Of a stretch of 8,128 nucleotides of DNA, positions 1-6,256 are shown in pieces. Both the position numbers and the translations under genes were made by a program. Where the stretch lies: the NCBI GenBank assembly GCA_030835065.1, contig JAUQWR010000496.1, positions 1-8,128 of the forward strand, given 5' to 3'. How positions within the stretch are numbered: position 1 is the first letter of the stretch; each line of letters starts with the position of its first letter. This DNA is from Candidatus Kapaibacterium sp. GTDB taxonomy: Bacteria > Bacteroidota > Ignavibacteria > Kapaibacteriales > UBA2268. Under the pieces are notes generated by a model that ran no database searches, was not told the origin of the DNA, and saw nothing but the letters and a program-made list of their open reading frames with translations.

Positions 1-668
1 CTGGTTCTATCAAATCTGGCGGACCTATTACATATCAGTCTATTAATGATAAAAGCGATAAATGGGTAGAAGAATTTGTTAATTCTCAACATTGGCAGGC
101 TCTTCACGAAGCTCCTGATGTAATCAAGCTTTTAAAATTTAATTCTGTAAAAAAAGTCCTTGATTTGGGCTGTGGTTCTGGAATTTATTCTGCTCTAATA
201 GCTAAGGAAAATCCATCAGTTGATGTTTATGCCTACGACTACCCAAAGGTAATTAAACAAACCAAAAGATTGCTCGAAAAAGAATCTGTTTTGAGTAAAG
301 TTAATACTTTGGAAGGTGATTTCACTATTGATGATTTTGGTAGTGGGTATGATATGGTGATTTTATCCAATGTTTGTTATTATTTTTCAATTTGGGATAA
401 TATCAATCTGCTACAAAGAATTTATGATTCTATGAATAGGGGTGGTACTATTGTTATTCATCAACCGATAATCGAGGATGATAGAGTCTATCCTGTGCAA
501 AACTCTATGCTTGCTCTTAGTATGCTTGTGAATACAGTTAGTGGTGATGCTTATACCGAGACTGATGTTTGGATTATGCTAAAAGAAGCTTGGTTTCAAG
601 ATATTGTGAGAATTAATACTGAATTTGGGACTAGTATTATTACTGCAAAGAAAACTTCTATGTTCTGA
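1..668 (+). CDS. SAM-dependent O-methyltransferase-like protein, 5' truncated by window edge
   Basis: The frame is open from base 3, so the gene starts upstream; 221 residues are visible against roughly 330-340 for the family. A start near base 165 would be wrong, because that TTG is the Leu inside SAM motif I. Seen, numbering from base 3: motif I DLGCGSG (54-60), acidic motif II residue in YDYP (D79), EGDF (104-107), YDMVILSN (116-123), a GGTIVIHQP strand and a C-terminal GDAYTETD segment. This order matches the class I Methyltransf_2 fold (acetylserotonin or hydroxyneurosporene O-methyltransferase-like), which transfers a methyl group from SAM in the cytoplasm. The N-terminal winged-helix dimerisation domain is mostly outside the window. 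The catalytic His of the family's 'LHDW' stretch is replaced (CYYF, 125-128), so the substrate and methylated atom cannot be inferred. It ends in TGA, with a terminator 25 bp downstream. Family call firm, substrate unknown. Confidence 0.88.
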   Translation, partial: GSIKSGGPITYQSINDKSDKWVEEFVNSQHWQALHEAPDVIKLLKFNSVKKVLDLGCGSGIYSALIAKENPSVDVYAYDYPKVIKQTKRLLEKESVLSKVNTLEGDFTIDDFGSGYDMVILSNVCYYFSIWDNINLLQRIYDSMNRGGTIVIHQPIIEDDRVYPVQNSMLALSMLVNTVSGDAYTETDVWIMLKEAWFQDIVRINTEFGTSIITAKKTSMF

Positions 669-693
669 TTTTAGATGCATTCTCTTCTCAAAG

Positions 694-728
694 GGCTTGT
701 GGGATATACTCGCAAGCCGTTTTTTTTT
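694..728 (+). terminator. Rho-independent terminator of the methyltransferase gene
   Basis: A 10-bp stem pairs GGCTTGTGGG (694-703) with CTCGCAAGCC (709-718). Two of the pairs are G-U, and the loop is ATATA. After one G comes a run of nine T (720-728). It lies 25 bp after the stop codon at 668. This is the clearest intrinsic terminator in the window. On the opposite strand only a short T run follows the stem, so it probably works in one direction. Confidence 0.85.
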
Positions 729-740
729 CTTGGTACAATT

Positions 741-858
741 GAATCCAAAGCAGAAGAAGTGCCACAAGTAAAGAAGTAAGAGTCTGTGGCGTGTAAATGA
801 TAAATCGAGTGGAATCAAAGTCAGAAGAAGGAGCACAAAGTTACACAAAGTAAAGAAG
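741..858. repeat. Degenerate tandem intergenic repeat, copies 1 and 2
   Basis: Copy 1 (741-811) and copy 2 (812-858, truncated) both follow the plan GAATC(C)AAAG, CAGAAGAAG, CACAA, GTAAAGAAG. Copy 1 continues into a block ending GTGTAAATGATAAATCGAG. Two stretches recur exactly in the third copy further right: 28 bp at 824-851 equals 1089-1116, and 28 bp at 791-818 equals 1160-1187. A 17-bp stretch at 766-782 also equals 1135-1151. Exact matches broken by diverged spacers suggest old duplication or repeated insertion of a dispersed intergenic element. It codes for nothing recognisable. Confidence 0.85.
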
Positions 859-882
859 ATATATCTGAATTCTGCCTTTTAA

Positions 883-922
883 AACTTAGTGTCCTTTGTG
901 TAATAACTTAGTGTCCTTTGTG
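883..922. repeat. Two tandem copies of an 18-bp CTTAGTGTCCTTTGTG repeat
   Basis: AACTTAGTGTCCTTTGTG occurs at 883-900 and again, identical, at 905-922, a period of 22 bp with TAATA between. The CTTTGTG word is the reverse complement of the CACAAAG word in the flanking repeats, so this block is an inverted relative of them. The right end continues as ATCCTTTCTTC (923-933), the near-complement of GAAGAAGGAG at 824-833. Confidence 0.85.
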
Positions 923-1067
923 ATCCTTTCTTCATTTTTGTTTTATTTAAATCTACGAAGAGAAAGTAAAAGATATAAGAAATTGGATAACAAAGTAACA
1001 TAATTTAAAGAATAAAAATGTAACTATGATTATAATAATATGTATCAAAAGGAATTCTGCTAGTGTT

Positions 1068-1200
1068 GAATCAAAATCAAGAGCAAGCGAAGAAGGAGCA
1101 CAAAGTTACACAAAGTTTCGCACAAAGTTGCACAAAGTAAAGAAGTAAGAGACAGCGAAGTGTAAATGATAAATCGAGTGGAATCAAGAAAGTGGAAGAA
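1068..1200. repeat. Degenerate tandem intergenic repeat, copy 3 and partial copy 4
   Basis: Copy 3 begins GAATCAAA at 1068 and carries four CACAAAG words (1099-1105, 1109-1115, 1121-1127, 1131-1137), where copy 2 has two. It therefore looks internally expanded. It then runs through GTAAAGAAGTAAGAG to the 28-bp block 1160-1187 shared with copy 1. GAATCAA at 1181 starts a fourth, quickly diverging copy (GAATCAAGAAAGTGGAAGAAG). The array stops about 25 bp short of the CHAD stop codon and does not enter coding sequence. Confidence 0.85.
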
Positions 1201-1224
1201 GTTGTATTGGGAAAGAATCAATAA

Positions 1225-2103
1225 TTAAGGAAGTTTTTCTTCGCGAAACCATATATTTTCAATAATATTTGAGTTTTCGATGAATTCATTAATTGCTAGA
1301 TCAGATTCTCTATTGAATTTATTAATTAAATGCCTTATTTCGAAATCAACATCTTCTTGAATAGAATTTAACTCGTTAATCAAAACAGATAAGTCTTGTA
1401 TTTTTCCCATTAAAGTTTGTATCTGATTCAAAATTTTCACCTTTTTTTTCTTTGTTTCATAGGCAGGAAGCAGCATTTCTATACTATATCTGAATTTTTT
1501 GAAAGCTATTCTTGTGTTGTGAATAGAACTAGGATCTTGAATGTTGATTAGTGAATATGAGTCAAGTAAGTTTTTGTAATTGAAATCAACAAAATCCAGT
1601 GCTAAATCAAATCCAAAATCAAAATTCATATTATCTATCTCTTGAATAAGAAAATATACCCATCCGGAATAAATGGTAGGTGAATAATTAGGTAGAGTGC
1701 TTTCAATCTTTTCTATATAGTCGATTTCTTTGTTTTGAAGAATTGTAATTATTTGAGAAATGAATGGAAATTCTTCAATGTAAATGGATAATTCTAATTG
1801 AATAACCTGATTGTCGCGTAATTTTGATAGTCGGTCAAATAGTTTTTTAATATCCTTTTTGATTTTAAGTGCATATATGGATTTGAAATTAAAACTCAAA
1901 AAGTTAAGTATGACAATTAATCTCCTCATAGACACTCTGATGTCGTGAACAGCTTCTTCACTGAGCGACAATACAGTCGAGTTGTAGTTGATTTCATAAA
2001 CATTTAAAGCTTTAGCCAAAGAAAATTTCAAAAAGCTTTTTAAGCCAATTGAATTATCTTCAAAGACTAATTTTTTGCGTTTTAGGACTATTGGTTCATC
2101 CAT
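1225..2103 (-). CDS. CHAD-domain protein (putative polyphosphate-binding)
   Basis: A 292-residue helical, charged protein without a signal peptide or membrane segment, so probably cytoplasmic. Both halves of a CHAD domain (conserved histidine alpha-helical domain) are visible. VHDIRVSMRR (52-61) followed by LRDNQV (95-100) forms the first; IHNTRIAFKKFRYSIEML (194-211) followed by MGKIQDLSVLINEL (232-245) forms the second. The paired His and basic residues are the family hallmark. CHAD proteins are known to bind inorganic polyphosphate and can associate with polyP granules; the family has no established catalytic role. No CYTH domain is fused. Start choice: the frame can extend to a TTG at 2145 inside the upstream gene, but the ATG at 2103 lies 2 bp after that gene's TAG (2108-2106), the usual arrangement for translational coupling. 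No Shine-Dalgarno is evident. It is the second gene of a two-gene minus-strand operon. Confidence 0.85.
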   Translation of the reverse strand: MDEPIVLKRKKLVFEDNSIGLKSFLKFSLAKALNVYEINYNSTVLSLSEEAVHDIRVSMRRLIVILNFLSFNFKSIYALKIKKDIKKLFDRLSKLRDNQVIQLELSIYIEEFPFISQIITILQNKEIDYIEKIESTLPNYSPTIYSGWVYFLIQEIDNMNFDFGFDLALDFVDFNYKNLLDSYSLINIQDPSSIHNTRIAFKKFRYSIEMLLPAYETKKKKVKILNQIQTLMGKIQDLSVLINELNSIQEDVDFEIRHLINKFNRESDLAINEFIENSNIIENIWFREEKLP

Positions 2104-2105
2104 AT

Positions 2106-3830
2106 CTATTTTGATATTTTGATTATAAAATCTTCGATATTCCAACGAGCTCTAACGTTGAGCTCAGTAGAAATTTGATAGAATTTTTCAGCAAATTTAA
2201 ATGGTTCGATATCGCCATAATCATATTTCATGTTGTTGTTTTCATCGCAAAATACTGTGATAGAGTATTGTCCGGCTAAAAGATTAGAAAACTTCCATCT
2301 ACCATTTTCGTTGACTTTTGCAATAAATTGTCTGCCATTAAGTTTGGATTCGAGAATAATCACTTTGCTGCAATCGGAATCACTCGAATCGATAAGCCTG
2401 CCTTGTACATCTGCACCGGCTTTTGCTTCTTCGGTGTTGAATATATAGGTAAGTATAGTATCTTTGTATTTATACTTATCATAGCTAATAAATTGAGAAG
2501 CATCGATACTAAGTTTATAATTTGTTTTGTATTCTAGTGAATATTTTGGTAATATTTTAAATCTATTGGATATATTATTTATAATATCAAAATCAATAAG
2601 TTTTCCATTAGAAATATTTTCTAGTTTTATGTGATTTTTTAGATTTGTGGTATCAATGTCTTTGTCGAATATCCAAGTTAAATCTTTATCAATTTGAATA
2701 TTTGAGCTGCTATCTTTTAGTGGAGTATATACTAAATTTAATTTTGCTGAATCGATATCGTTTGAACTGAAGAAATAAACAGAAACGAGTGAATCGTTCA
2801 TAAGATTGCCCAAAGTGTCTCTAACTGATTGGCTGCCATTCGAAATATTAAGTTTCATCTTTGTTTTAGGCGCTAAAGCCTGTTCGAAACGCAAAGCAAA
2901 TATACCTTTTTGAGCATTTAAAGGGAATATGTTAGAGATTTTATATTCAGTAGTTTTTGCTGAATCTGAGACATAAATATTGTTTTTGTTGAAGTAGATC
3001 GAATCAATAGCTTCACTAAAATAAATCATTACAGACTTTTGGTTGATAGCTTCAGCAGAATAAAGAGTTGGAGGAGTTTTATCGATAAAGCCACCTAAAC
3101 TGAAAACCGCACTCGAAGATTTGGCATCTTTAACGATGAAGTCTTTTGTAGCACAAGCAAAGGCATCAGAATTTTCATTCACAAGTCCATCTTTAAATTG
3201 GTCTCTGACAACAAACAGTCTGTAGGTACCATCTTTAAGAGCCTTGAGTTCGAAGTTGCCATTAGCACCTAATTGAATTTTATAGTCAGGAATTTTGCGC
3301 ATAGGGCTGAGAGTATCGGGGTTGATGTTGTCGAGTCTATAAGCAAAGACGTATGCACCTTCGGGTTTAGGACTAATAATTTTACCATCAATCATGCCAG
3401 AATCAATATAATTTCCAGTAGAGAATATGACGCTAAAACCTTGATTAGGTTTGTTGCCTTTTATGTCTGTATAATCAGTACCTAAGCTTATAGAATAAGT
3501 AGTGTTATCTTCGAGAGGTTTAGTAAATTCGATTTCAAGCTCTTTTCCACTCCAAGAATATTCAGCTTCTGCGGTGGGAGAAATCTGCAAGTTTTCGATT
3601 ACCTTGCTTCTTTCCATATATTTATCAAAAACAATATTAATAGAGTTGTTTGAAAAATTAATAGATTTATCGGCAGGTGAAACTTCTGCAATCGAAGGTG
3701 GTGTTTTGTCTTGTGGTCCGCCAGAAGGTGCTTGAATATTTGCGCAGGAATATAGCATCAAAGTAGAAAATACTGCAATAGCAGCAGACTTAAAAATTTT
3801 ATTTGAAAAGAGATTAATCATTAATTCCAT
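2106..3830 (-). CDS. Ig-like (Big_5/SwmB-type) outer-envelope lipoprotein
   Basis: 574 residues. A signal peptide with hydrophobic core 15-27 ends in lipobox LYSC, so Cys29 should be lipidated. ANIQAPSGGPQDKTPP follows, a stretch characteristic of a widespread Bacteroidota lipoprotein family. Domains in order: Ig-like Big_5 about 41-138 (SPADKSINFSNNSINIVFDK); a beta-sandwich carboxypeptidase-regulatory-like segment about 145-235 (GNFELKALKDGTYRLFV); a second Big_5-like domain about 250-355, again opening DKTPP; a third Ig-like stretch about 365-466; and a C-terminal regulatory-like domain 472-573 containing DENNNMKYDYGD (529-540), which resembles a Ca-binding loop. The role is unknown; the folds suggest a structural or adhesive surface protein. 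An alternative ATG at 3821 would shorten it by three residues; neither start has a Shine-Dalgarno. First gene of the operon with the CHAD gene and divergent from the propeller lipoprotein. Confidence 0.85.
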   Translation of the reverse strand: MELMINLFSNKIFKSAAIAVFSTLMLYSCANIQAPSGGPQDKTPPSIAEVSPADKSINFSNNSINIVFDKYMERSKVIENLQISPTAEAEYSWSGKELEIEFTKPLEDNTTYSISLGTDYTDIKGNKPNQGFSVIFSTGNYIDSGMIDGKIISPKPEGAYVFAYRLDNINPDTLSPMRKIPDYKIQLGANGNFELKALKDGTYRLFVVRDQFKDGLVNENSDAFACATKDFIVKDAKSSSAVFSLGGFIDKTPPTLYSAEAINQKSVMIYFSEAIDSIYFNKNNIYVSDSAKTTEYKISNIFPLNAQKGIFALRFEQALAPKTKMKLNISNGSQSVRDTLGNLMNDSLVSVYFFSSNDIDSAKLNLVYTPLKDSSSNIQIDKDLTWIFDKDIDTTNLKNHIKLENISNGKLIDFDIINNISNRFKILPKYSLEYKTNYKLSIDASQFISYDKYKYKDTILTYIFNTEEAKAGADVQGRLIDSSDSDCSKVIILESKLNGRQFIAKVNENGRWKFSNLLAGQYSITVFCDENNNMKYDYGDIEPFKFAEKFYQISTELNVRARWNIEDFIIKISK

Positions 3831-3929
3831 CCGATTTTTGAAATAAAAAACTTTATAGTTTTTTTCTTAATTTGCATAATTGAAAACGAATAATTTCAAT
3901 CGTAATTTTTACAAATTTAAGTAATTAAA
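3831..3929. promoter_or_regulatory. Divergent intergenic promoter region with small inverted repeat
   Basis: These 99 bp separate two divergently transcribed lipoprotein genes, so promoters for both must lie here or just inside the coding ends. An inverted repeat ATTGAAA (3879-3885) / TTTCAAT (3894-3900), with an 8-bp spacer, sits near the middle and could be an operator. On the minus strand TAAATTTG fits the Bacteroidetes -7 consensus TAnnTTTG, but no matching TTG lies at the right distance upstream. The region is so AT-rich that individual promoter calls are weak. That it is regulatory follows from gene orientation; the sites themselves are tentative. Confidence 0.5.
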
Positions 3930-5021
3930 ATGTATAAAAAAGTATTAGTAATATTATTCTTGTCAATTATTTTGGCAGCTTGCGTTGAAGAGCCAAGCAA
4001 ACCAAAGGAACCGACTATCAGCAATCCACAGGTGCTTGTATTGTGCGAAGGAATTTGGGGTTCGGATAATTCTTTGATTAGCTCTATCAATAAAGAAACT
4101 AACGAAAGTGTGATTGATTATTACAAGCAGCAAAACGGCAAGAATCTTGGCGATTTGGCTATGGATATTGTCGAATTTGGAGATACTTGCTTTGTTGTAA
4201 TGTCCACTTCCGGTAGAATCGAAGCAATCAATAAAAATAATTCCAAGAGTATAGCAGTAATGGTATTACCCGAAAACTCCACTCCCAGAAAGTTAGTGAT
4301 AATAAATGACAGCACGGCTTATGTTAGTTTGCTTTTCAAACGAGGAATTATAAGATTCAATCCTCGTAGTATGAAGCTTGGTGATAGAATAATTGAAACT
4401 GGTCCTTATCCCGAAGGAATATGCAATTTGGATAATAATTTATTTGTAGCTAATTCCGGATATGGGGATTTGTATGCACACCTAAATGGAGCCGGTACAC
4501 TAAGCAATGTGGTATTGAATAATGGAGAATCGGTAGCATCAAATAAGTTTATAGGAAAGAATTTGATTGAATGTATTGCAGACAAAAAGAGAAATCAGAT
4601 AATTACTGCATATTACAATCTACCTTCGCTTAAGGATTCGCTTGGAGGAATTGTGATAATCGATTCTAAGACTGGAGCAATTGTAAATCGATGGGAAACA
4701 AGAGCTAGTGATATCACTTTATCAACCAGCGGCGATACTTTGTTTTTTATAAACGGAAATACTGAAGGTGTAAAAGGTATATCATATATAGACCTAAGAG
4801 ACAAAAGTAAAGGAATAAAAGATCTGATAATCAATCCAAAACAAAAAGATATATGGTATTCGTTAGGAGTCTCGCCAGATGGGAAGGAATTATGGGTTGC
4901 TAATGCAAAATCATTCAAAGAAAATGGCGAAATACTTGTTTATGATATAAATTCGACTTTAACATACAAAAAAAAATATAATACGGGGATAAATCCCAAT
5001 AAAATATTATTTTTGAAATAA
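3930..5021 (+). CDS. YncE/DUF5074-like beta-propeller lipoprotein
   Basis: 363 residues. A signal peptide ends in lipobox LAAC, placing the lipidated Cys at 18, followed by VEEPSKPKEP, a typical exposed linker. The remainder (about 33-363) is a beta-propeller. The first blade reads VLCEGIWGSDNSLISSINKE, then GKNLGDLAMDIVEFGDTCFVV, matching the 'NEG.FGsnNssLs...LGDtaqDm' opening of Bacteroidota YncE/DUF5074 surface propellers. Later blades include PYPEGICNLDNNLFVANSG (159-177) and a closing YSLGVSPDGKELWVAN...ENGEILVYDIN...TGINPNKILF (310-361), also typical. Some relatives bind ligands for TonB-dependent uptake (the BtuG cobalamin protein has this fold), but no TonB receptor or corrinoid gene is in view, so no ligand is claimed. 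No Shine-Dalgarno precedes the ATG. The 43-bp gap to the next gene suggests an operon. Confidence 0.85.
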   Translation: MYKKVLVILFLSIILAACVEEPSKPKEPTISNPQVLVLCEGIWGSDNSLISSINKETNESVIDYYKQQNGKNLGDLAMDIVEFGDTCFVVMSTSGRIEAINKNNSKSIAVMVLPENSTPRKLVIINDSTAYVSLLFKRGIIRFNPRSMKLGDRIIETGPYPEGICNLDNNLFVANSGYGDLYAHLNGAGTLSNVVLNNGESVASNKFIGKNLIECIADKKRNQIITAYYNLPSLKDSLGGIVIIDSKTGAIVNRWETRASDITLSTSGDTLFFINGNTEGVKGISYIDLRDKSKGIKDLIINPKQKDIWYSLGVSPDGKELWVANAKSFKENGEILVYDINSTLTYKKKYNTGINPNKILFLK

Positions 5022-5054
5022 TCGACTATAATAAGTCGCGTAATGAATAAAAAC

Positions 5055-5062
5055 AAAGGTGA
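5055..5062 (+). promoter_or_regulatory. Ribosome binding site deciding the YbbR start
   Basis: AAAGGTGA closely matches the anti-Shine-Dalgarno complement. Its core lies 5 bp before the ATG at 5065 and overlaps the alternative GTG at 5059, which it would occlude. This favours the ATG over the two-codon-longer GTG start. Confidence 0.65.
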
Positions 5063-5064
5063 AG

Positions 5065-6015
5065 ATGAAGGTATTTAAAACAAAGAGATGGCTCAATTCT
5101 AAAAGCTTTTGGGGATCATTGCTTTTTGCTGTTGCTTTGTGGGGATACACAAGTCTTAATACAGAATTTATAAGTTCGGTAGAGCTACCACTTTATATCA
5201 AATTGCCTGTCAATCGAGCACTAGAGCAAGAGCCGGAGCAATCTATAGGAGTAAACGTCAAGGGTAGCGGATGGCATTTGTTCAATATGTTTTTATTCAA
5301 TAATTCGAAAAATTGTACGATAGATCTGACTGATTATCAAATTGATGATTCTGTATTTGTTATAGATAAAAATGAAATTCAAAAAGGTATTAAAGGATTA
5401 TCGAACGTAACAGCAACTGAAATATGGTCTAAACCAATCCAAATTATTACAGGCAAAATAATACAGAAAAAAATACCTATATTGCCAAATATAGCAGTAA
5501 AGCCTGCAGATGGTTTCACTGTCGTAGGTAGAATAAAGGTAGAGCCTGAATATGTGATAATAAATGGCAATGAAAACGTAGTAAATAGGATAGAAAAGTG
5601 GGTTACACAATTTGCTGAATATGACGAAAAGAATAAATCATTTTCTACAGAAGTGAATATACTCGATAGTTTGGTAAATGTAGTTAATGTGTATCCACAA
5701 AAAGTAAGAATAAGCGCAGAGATACAGCAAGAAGCTGAAATAACAATAGACGATGTTCCAATTCAAATTATTAGAGGATCGCTTCCAGCATCAAGTATAA
5801 TAAGTCCAAACTTAATAGCAGTAACCTTGAGGGGCGGAGTTGATGAGTTGGCAAAGATTTCAGTACTTGATATATCTGCAGTTCTAGATTTTGATTCAAT
5901 AATTAAAGACAGTACCGGGATACTTTATCCTCAAATAAAGTTACCTGAAAATATTGAATTAATTGGAAATTCTCCAAGATATTTATATCATCATCAAAAA
6001 ATCGATAAAAAATAA
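5065..6015 (+). CDS. YbbR-like repeat protein, single-pass membrane anchored
   Basis: 316 residues from the ATG. A short basic N-terminus (KVFKTKRWLNSK) precedes one hydrophobic segment, about 14-31 (SFWGSLLFAVALWGY), which should anchor it in the inner membrane with the rest in the periplasm. At least two, probably three, YbbR-type beta repeats follow. The first, about 38-130, is divergent. The second, about 135-218, is the clearest: KKIPILPNIAVKPADGFTVV, then VEPEYVIINGNENVVNRIE. The third, about 224-305, has DDVPIQIIRG and NLIAVTLRGGVDELAKI. In many bacteria YbbR proteins (CdaR) partner the c-di-AMP cyclase CdaA encoded next door. No cyclase gene is adjacent here, so that role is only possible. 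It follows the propeller lipoprotein by 43 bp on the same strand and is likely co-transcribed with it. Confidence 0.82.
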   Translation: MKVFKTKRWLNSKSFWGSLLFAVALWGYTSLNTEFISSVELPLYIKLPVNRALEQEPEQSIGVNVKGSGWHLFNMFLFNNSKNCTIDLTDYQIDDSVFVIDKNEIQKGIKGLSNVTATEIWSKPIQIITGKIIQKKIPILPNIAVKPADGFTVVGRIKVEPEYVIINGNENVVNRIEKWVTQFAEYDEKNKSFSTEVNILDSLVNVVNVYPQKVRISAEIQQEAEITIDDVPIQIIRGSLPASSIISPNLIAVTLRGGVDELAKISVLDISAVLDFDSIIKDSTGILYPQIKLPENIELIGNSPRYLYHHQKIDKK

Positions 6016-6024
6016 TTATTTTTT
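6007..6024. repeat. Perfect 18-bp A/T palindrome across the YbbR stop codon
   Basis: AAAAAATAATTATTTTTT is its own reverse complement and contains the TAA stop (6013-6015). The final six T could make it a weak terminator, but a stem of only A-U pairs with almost no loop is thermodynamically poor. It may be a product of base composition and Lys codons. Confidence 0.35.
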
Positions 6025-6139
6025 AATTTAATCTAAATTATTAATTCATTACAAAGCGTGATTTTGTAAGTGAATGATAATAAAGCGTTTAAAGATAGTA
6101 ACAAAACAGCTTTAATTGTGTATCTATGATAAAACGGGC

Positions 6140-6172
6140 AATGGTAAGTCAATTCTAAGTGAATTTACCATT
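6140..6172. promoter_or_regulatory. Imperfect hairpin between the YbbR gene and the SBBP gene
   Basis: AATGGTAA (6140-6147) pairs perfectly with TTACCATT (6165-6172). Inside, after a 4-base bulge (GTCA), ATTC (6152-6155) pairs with GAAT (6161-6164) around loop TAAGT. The sequence continues TTG, so the T tract is only four bases (6171-6174), short for an intrinsic terminator. It could be a weak terminator of the 3930-6015 operon, 125 bp after its end, or an operator or leader element of the gene starting at 6257. Stem seen directly; function inferred. Confidence 0.45.
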
Positions 6173-6245
6173 TTGTCACATTTATTACTATTTGAAATTT
6201 AAGTTAAATTGTTTATTTTAAAAAAGATAAATTAATAAAAGAATT

Positions 6246-6251
6246 AAGGAG
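6246..6251 (+). promoter_or_regulatory. Shine-Dalgarno site of the SBBP-repeat gene
   Basis: AAGGAG lies 5 bp before the ATG at 6257, the strongest ribosome binding site in the window. It fixes the start of a gene that has no stop codon within the window. Confidence 0.8.
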
Positions 6252-6256
6252 AACTT

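Larger units (their letters stand above)
669..1224. other. Convergent intergenic region, no gene, repeat-rich
   Basis: These 556 bp lie between two convergent gene ends. After the terminator (694-728) come repeat blocks at 741-858, 883-933 and 1068-1200. The interval 934-1067 is plain AT-rich sequence in which I see no gene, promoter or hairpin. The only long frame here runs on the minus strand across the repeats and into the methyltransferase gene. Its product is low-complexity and resembles no protein. No clear terminator for the minus-strand CHAD transcript is visible just beyond its stop; the repeat hairpin near 824-933 is the only strong secondary structure available. Confidence 0.75.

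Noticed and set aside
579..848. Minus-strand open frame of 89 codons across the methyltransferase 3' end, terminator and repeats
   Set aside because: It overlaps a well-supported gene and an intrinsic terminator. The product is Leu/Phe-rich low complexity derived from the repeat sequence, with no recognisable motif.
741..1187. CRISPR array
   Set aside because: Repeat units are long, degenerate and unevenly spaced, contain shared rather than unique spacers, and no cas gene is present.
2230..2537. Plus-strand open frames opposite the Ig-like lipoprotein gene (also near 3273-3735)
   Set aside because: These are antisense shadows of a strongly supported lipoprotein gene, with no ribosome binding sites or family resemblance.
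5023..5038. Small hairpin CGACT-ATAATA-AGTCG between the propeller and YbbR genes
   Set aside because: A 5-bp stem with no following T run is too weak for a terminator, and the gene spacing favours an operon reading through it.
6070..6129. Possible 19-codon peptide starting GTG in the gap before the SBBP gene
   Set aside because: It has no Shine-Dalgarno, a rare start codon and very short length; nothing separates it from chance.
6192..6219. Sigma70-like promoter TTGAAA, 16-bp spacer, TATTTT for the SBBP gene
   Set aside because: Position is plausible, but the -10 is poor and such matches are expected by chance in this AT-rich stretch.
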